From NCBI GenBank assembly GCA_965223835.1, contig CBDCXQ010000001.1:5704001-5768000 (forward strand): 64,000 bases of DNA. Direction: 5' to 3'. Positions 59,988 to 64,000 of this stretch are shown here, in pieces. Each line of letters opens with the position of its first letter. Position 1 is the first letter of the stretch. The DNA is from CAVYXZ01 sp965223835. Lineage in GTDB: Bacteria > Chloroflexota > Anaerolineae > Aggregatilineales > Phototrophicaceae. The position numbers were made by a program, and so were the translations under genes. A model generated the notes under the pieces. It did no database searches and was not told where the DNA came from. It saw nothing but the letters and a program-made list of their open reading frames with translations.

Positions 59988-61127
59988 ATGATTAGCAACC
60001 TACTCTTTATCTCCAGCTACAGTGAATTGGGCGGAGGGGAAACGGCGCTGGTGACGCTGGCCCAAAACCTGGACTCGCAGCGGTTCCGTCCGCATTTGCT
60101 GGTGCCCCGTGCGGGTCAATTGAGCGCGTGCTGGGCTGAACTGGGCTGGCCGGTGCATATCACGCCCTGGCGCGGCGCATCAGTATATTTTATTCCGTCA
60201 CTTTGGGCACGGCTCCTGGTCCGCCATCATATCGAACAGCTTATTCAAGATCACACGATTCGCGCCGTTCACACCGATTATCACACATTGCCAATGGCGC
60301 TTCCGGCTGCCGATCGCGCGGGTGTCCCCCTGCTATGGACCTGCATGGGCTGGTGGTTTCACCCCAGGTTCTGGCAGCGACAATTTTTCCAGCGGATTGG
60401 GACCATCTTTGCCCACTCCCAGGCCATCAAAGATGGATTTCTGGGGACGCCGCCCTTTATGTCTCCCGATAAGATCGATATTCTTTATCCGGGGGTAGAT
60501 ACCGAGCGCTTTCACCCCGCTGTCGATGGCCTGCGGGTCCGGTTTGAAGCCAATCTCACACCGACAACACCAGTCGTCGTGCTCATCGCCCGCTTTCAGG
60601 ATGTTAAAGGCCATGATGTATTTCAGGAGATGGCGAAGCAGGTCGTGCTGCAAGTGCCAGAGGTACGATTTCTGGTTGCGGGCGAAAATACCCAGACTGC
60701 CGCCGATAGCAGCTATAAGGCGCGGATTCTGGCGAACGCCCGCGCTGAACCCTTGCTCCGTGATCGCCTGATTTACCTCGGCTTTCGGCCTGATGTTGAG
60801 CGCGTGCTGGGCGCCGCCAATATTGTGGTGTGCAGTTCGCATTTTGAAGGCTATGGCGTTGTGAATATCGAAGCGATGGCCTGCGGCAAGCCGGTCGTCA
60901 GCACCAATCAAGGGGGGCCAGCCGAGACGATTATTGATGGCGAAACGGGCTACCTGGTGCCGCCGCACGATCCTGCCGCCCTGGCAAGCCGGGTCATCCA
61001 ACTGCTGCGGGAGCCAGCCTTACGCACTAAGTTGGGTGCTGCGGGTCGCCAACGGGTCGAGCAACACTTCTCCGGTACGGCGAACGGTGCCCAATTCACG
61101 CAAGCGCTTGACCGGCTTCTAAAATGA
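59988..61127 (+). CDS. Glycosyltransferase family 4 protein
   Basis: 379 residues from ATG 59988 (MISNLLFISSYSELGGGETAL). TATGAT stands seven bases before this ATG, consistent with a leaderless start; ATGs at 59976, 59979 and 59907 are alternatives. GT-B fold: N-terminal LGGGETALVTLAQNL, and the C-terminal nucleotide-sugar domain with PTTPVVVLIARFQDVKGHDVF, VVCSSHFEGYGVVNIEAMACGKPVVST (E-x7-E type catalytic block) and GGPAETIIDGETGYLVPP. It transfers a sugar to an envelope or small-molecule acceptor, not known. Its stop overlaps the next start (ATGA). Confidence 0.88.
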   Translation: MISNLLFISSYSELGGGETALVTLAQNLDSQRFRPHLLVPRAGQLSACWAELGWPVHITPWRGASVYFIPSLWARLLVRHHIEQLIQDHTIRAVHTDYHTLPMALPAADRAGVPLLWTCMGWWFHPRFWQRQFFQRIGTIFAHSQAIKDGFLGTPPFMSPDKIDILYPGVDTERFHPAVDGLRVRFEANLTPTTPVVVLIARFQDVKGHDVFQEMAKQVVLQVPEVRFLVAGENTQTAADSSYKARILANARAEPLLRDRLIYLGFRPDVERVLGAANIVVCSSHFEGYGVVNIEAMACGKPVVSTNQGGPAETIIDGETGYLVPPHDPAALASRVIQLLREPALRTKLGAAGRQRVEQHFSGTANGAQFTQALDRLLK

Positions 61128-62698
61128 AATTATATATCTGGCTCGTTCTGCTCCTGTACAGTCTTTATCAACCGGCTGCGGCCCAGAGCGAACAGGTACT
61201 CACCGGCACCTTGAATGCTGACCAACCCACCGTTGAATTTTCGACGCGCTTAACCGCTGGTGCTGTTCTGGTTGCAGTGACGCGCAGCCCGTTGGATACC
61301 GTCCTGGTGTTGAACAATAGCAATGATATGATGATCGCGGCCAATAATGATGCGAATCTGGGCACTGGCGAATCGGCTCTGGCAGTGCGCATCCCCCAGG
61401 ATGACCGCTATACCATCGTCGTCACCAGCACTGACCCGGCGACGCAGGTTGGTGATTTTGAGTTGCGTCTGCGCATCGGTGATGAAAGCCTGCTGGCAAC
61501 CATAGAACCCTTTGCCCGCGTGGCGTTTAGTGGCCCCCAACAAATTCGCGATACCCGGCACTTCCGCATACATTACACGGAAACCGGTGCTGACGCCGCG
61601 CCCGCCGAACTGGTGGAAGCGGTTGCCACGACTCTGGAAGCCACCTGGGAAATCGCGATTGAACAAATGGGGTGGCCGCCCCCACCACCCGATGTACTTG
61701 GCGGCGATGATCGTTATGATGTTTATCTGGCACCTTTACCCGGCCCCGATGGTTTCAGCCTGGGGCTGACTGGCGTCGGGGCGCTCATCGTGGATAATCC
61801 GCACACGGTCGCGACTGAACAATTTGCGGCACACAGTTTCATGATTATCGCCAACGACTTTAACATTAATCGGGCGGATTGGCAGGACCTGCTGCGAACC
61901 ACAATTGCCCATGAGTTCGCGCACGCGCTGGAACTGGGTCATGATGCGCTGGATTGGCACGCCTGGTATTACGAAGCGACCGCGACTTGGATGGAAACCG
62001 CCATCTTTACACCCCATGCCACCACGCTCAATTATGCCGCCACCAGCCTGCAATACCCGGCACTTTGCCTGGGGACGCGCGAAGAACGTGCCGGTAATGG
62101 CCTGGACTATGGCAACTGGCTGTTGATGCAAGCACTGGTCGATCAATATGACCCGGCAATCATGCAGCAGTTGTGGGCCAGTATCGCGGTCCATGAGGGT
62201 TTCGATGGGCTGATTCAACTGCTGGCGACCTATAATCAGCCTTTTGCCGATTTTGTGCTCCGGTATCATGCGCAACGGTTGACCCGCAACATCACGTTTA
62301 TGGATCAACTAGAAGAAACGGTTAAGATCAGCCAGCATATTGACGCTACCGGTCATTATGCGTCAGTCAACAGTGGTGTGCAGGAATTAGGTGTGGATTA
62401 CATCACGTTGGCGCTGCCCCCGAACCATTATACGGTGCGGTTAGCGACGGATTTACTTGAAGTGTGGGCCATCGGCATTCGCAACGACGCGGCTGATGTC
62501 TATGCGTTGGACCGAAATGGGATTATCGACACTACTGATTACGACCACGTATATTTGCTGGTCTTTAACCCGCAACCAGCCGCTGACCCGACTGCCTGCC
62601 AGTATCAGCCATATGAACTGGACATTGCCACCGGCACCGGCGAATCCGCCATGATTGCGTTTACGCTCGACGCCACGAATTTTATCGTGCCCGATTAA
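61124..62698 (+). CDS. Secreted zincin-like metallopeptidase
   Basis: 524 residues. MKLYIWLVLLLYSLYQPAAAQS is a signal peptide, followed by a pre-peptidase C-terminal-like beta domain (LTGTLNADQPTVEFSTRLTAGAVLVAVTRSPLDTVLVL, about residues 27-130). The catalytic region has LLRTTIAHEFAHALELGHDALDWHAWYYEATATWMETA (about 257-294): H-E-x-x-H for zinc and a downstream Glu. The end is a second beta domain without membrane anchor. It starts inside the stop of the glycosyltransferase gene (ATGA overlap), so the two are translationally coupled, a combination suggesting surface or exported glycoprotein processing. Confidence 0.83.
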   Translation: MKLYIWLVLLLYSLYQPAAAQSEQVLTGTLNADQPTVEFSTRLTAGAVLVAVTRSPLDTVLVLNNSNDMMIAANNDANLGTGESALAVRIPQDDRYTIVVTSTDPATQVGDFELRLRIGDESLLATIEPFARVAFSGPQQIRDTRHFRIHYTETGADAAPAELVEAVATTLEATWEIAIEQMGWPPPPPDVLGGDDRYDVYLAPLPGPDGFSLGLTGVGALIVDNPHTVATEQFAAHSFMIIANDFNINRADWQDLLRTTIAHEFAHALELGHDALDWHAWYYEATATWMETAIFTPHATTLNYAATSLQYPALCLGTREERAGNGLDYGNWLLMQALVDQYDPAIMQQLWASIAVHEGFDGLIQLLATYNQPFADFVLRYHAQRLTRNITFMDQLEETVKISQHIDATGHYASVNSGVQELGVDYITLALPPNHYTVRLATDLLEVWAIGIRNDAADVYALDRNGIIDTTDYDHVYLLVFNPQPAADPTACQYQPYELDIATGTGESAMIAFTLDATNFIVPD

Positions 62699-63687
62699 CC
62701 CGTCATTCGGTCCAATCCATAGGCGGCTGCGCCCATCAGCGCCGCTTTGGGATTCAGAATTACTTGCACCGGCATCCGTTCCAACAAGCGCGCAAAACGC
62801 CCCTTGTTCAAAAACGATGCCATAAACGCGCCCGATTGCAACGCAGGTAAGATGCGGGGTGGAATGCCGCCACCCAGATAAACGCCGCCAGTCGCCAGGA
62901 TCGATAACGCCAGATTACTGGCCTCTGCGCCCAGAATGGCAATAAACAGATCGAGCGTCGCGTCGCATAGCGCCACATCACCATTGAGCGCGGTGTTGAC
63001 AATGAGGGGCGTAGCATCTTCAGCCACTGCCAATTGTTCCGCCAGCCAGTCCGGTTCGGGCGCGAAGCCGGTTTCCTTCAAGAATTGATAGATGTTGCTG
63101 ATGCCAATGCCCGAACACACCCATTCATAGCTGACATGATCTTTGCGTTCCTGCCAATAATTGAGCAGGGCGATTTGCAATTCATTGGTGGGGCCAAAAT
63201 CGGTATGCCCGCCTTCGGATGGATACCCCTGATAACCATTACCGTTCCAGGTCAGGTAGCCTTCGCCCAAGCCAGTTCCGGGGGCAACAATCGCCATCGC
63301 ACCGCCTGGCTGTGCTTCGCCGCTGTTTATGAGTGCCAGATCATCCGCTTCCAGCAAGGGCACCGCATTGGCAATCGACAGCAGATCATTGAGCAAAAAG
63401 GCGTTTTCCAAATCGAGTGCGGCGCATAGTTCGGCCTCGTCCATTTCCCAGGGCAAATTCGTGGTCTTCACATGCCCATCGACTACTGGCCCGGCGACCC
63501 CAAAACTCCCGACCTCAACTTCATAATCAATCCCAGTGATAAATTCACGCGCCAGTGCTTGCAAGCTGGCGTAGTCATCACTGGAAAATGTTGCTTCGAT
63601 CAGTGGTTGGCGTGCCCCGTTTTCCAGACTGTAGATCGCTAAATTTGTTTTCGTCCCACCAATATCACCCGCCAATAGCATAGACAT
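62695..63687 (-). CDS. glk: Glucokinase (Glk family)
   Basis: 330 residues; phosphorylates glucose with ATP in the cytoplasm. LLAGDIGGTKTNLAIYS is the phosphate 1 loop, SFGVAGPVVDGHVKTTNLPWEMD the sugar-binding block with the catalytic Asp in FLLNDLLSIANAV, and IVAPGTGLGEG plus EGGHTDFGPTNELQ complete the glucokinase signature of the proteobacterial-type (non-ROK) family. GGAGAA precedes the ATG at 63687. Its last bases overlap the convergent peptidase stop by 4. Confidence 0.92.
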   Translation of the reverse strand: MSMLLAGDIGGTKTNLAIYSLENGARQPLIEATFSSDDYASLQALAREFITGIDYEVEVGSFGVAGPVVDGHVKTTNLPWEMDEAELCAALDLENAFLLNDLLSIANAVPLLEADDLALINSGEAQPGGAMAIVAPGTGLGEGYLTWNGNGYQGYPSEGGHTDFGPTNELQIALLNYWQERKDHVSYEWVCSGIGISNIYQFLKETGFAPEPDWLAEQLAVAEDATPLIVNTALNGDVALCDATLDLFIAILGAEASNLALSILATGGVYLGGGIPPRILPALQSGAFMASFLNKGRFARLLERMPVQVILNPKAALMGAAAYGLDRMTG

Positions 63688-63774
63688 TGTTCTCCTTCAT
63701 TGGTGCGGCCAATATGCCCGGATTGTACCTGAAAAGAGTCAAGGAAACATATTGCCCGTGTGATCCAGTAGCCA

Positions 63775-64000
63775 TTAGGGGGTTAACAGGTCATCCAATG
63801 ATTGAAAGCCGTCGGCTGGTTCAATCGCTTCACTCACAACGCGCCCCAACTTGCGTCTAACCCGGTAGCCCCGTGCCCCAACCCGCGCGGCCATAAAGCG
63901 ATAACGACCATCCACGATTTCCAACGCACAACAGTCATCACAACCCAGGCCAATCAGCCGATGTTTTTGCATCAACTGCTCGAAGGGTTCCAGGCGATTT
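63775..64000 (-). CDS. Partial unknown protein, C-terminus only
   Basis: The frame is open to the right window edge and ends at 63775, giving 74 residues. Near the middle it has LIGLGCDDCCALEIVDGRYRFMAARVGARGYRVRRKLGR, with three Cys in CDDCC, and an acidic end (EAIEPADGFQSLDDLLTP). The Cys cluster could bind a metal. No family recognised. It is upstream of glucokinase on the same strand, separated by 87 bp. Confidence 0.6.
   Translation of the reverse strand, partial: NRLEPFEQLMQKHRLIGLGCDDCCALEIVDGRYRFMAARVGARGYRVRRKLGRVVSEAIEPADGFQSLDDLLTP

Overview
The window looks like a chromosomal segment of a Chloroflexota bacterium, probably class Anaerolineae or a relative. That placement is an inference. 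It rests on a LacI-like/PAS histidine kinase hybrid, a MalT-type LAL regulator, a fused SdhC-SdhD anchor, an orphan MutL/GlmL-like ASKHA protein inside a membrane operon, an FprA-type ferredoxin reductase, many solitary regulators, and several genes that seem to use leaderless or TTG/GTG starts. Base composition is moderate, with AT-richer islands around 15.85-16.95 kb and 34.9-38.3 kb.

Layout. 0-9.3 kb: a partial membrane protein, a two-gene ABC-2 exporter, a MerR regulator continuous in frame with a complete-looking F1-ATPase beta subunit, an SDR with a frameshifted C-terminus, an AraC regulator, two methyltransferases and a LysR regulator. 9.3-15.8 kb: a 1453-residue sensor kinase (periplasmic-binding-like domain, five PAS repeats, kinase), then a metal-chelatase gene pair joined by an A9 run that looks like a programmed -1 frameshift site. 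15.85-22.9 kb: an FRG-domain gene with a small antitoxin-like gene, two polytopic membrane proteins, a nucleotidyltransferase, a GNAT and class I fructose-bisphosphate aldolase. 23-27.7 kb: an ISAs1-type element, a membrane protein, an M24 peptidase and an IS4-like element whose 11-bp target duplication lies in a palindromic repeat. 27.8-34.9 kb: metabolic and small unknown genes. 34.9-38.3 kb: a gene graveyard (nucleoside deoxyribosyltransferase-like, IS630, IS982 and serine recombinase remnants) ending at tRNA-Ala(CGC).

38.4-42.3 kb: the succinate dehydrogenase operon sdhCD-sdhA-sdhB. 42.3-49.1 kb: two abutting gene fragments, a LAL regulator, a secreted alpha/beta hydrolase, a second ISAs1 element with target duplication, and tRNA-Lys(CTT). 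49.3-59.9 kb: an eight-gene minus-strand operon bounded by a likely leaderless promoter and a strong terminator. It encodes an ASKHA-fold MutL/GlmL-like protein, five membrane proteins (one of 1426 residues with Trp/Phe-acidic repeats and SH3 domains), a KOW-like protein and a small cytosolic protein. No glutamate mutase gene is present, so I regard this as the best candidate for an undescribed envelope-associated system. 59.9-64 kb: a GT4 glycosyltransferase coupled to a secreted zincin-like peptidase, glucokinase and a partial unknown gene.

The other strong candidates for novelty are the MerR-AtpD reading frame with its MerR-type 19-bp-spacer promoter, and the chelatase frameshift cassette.
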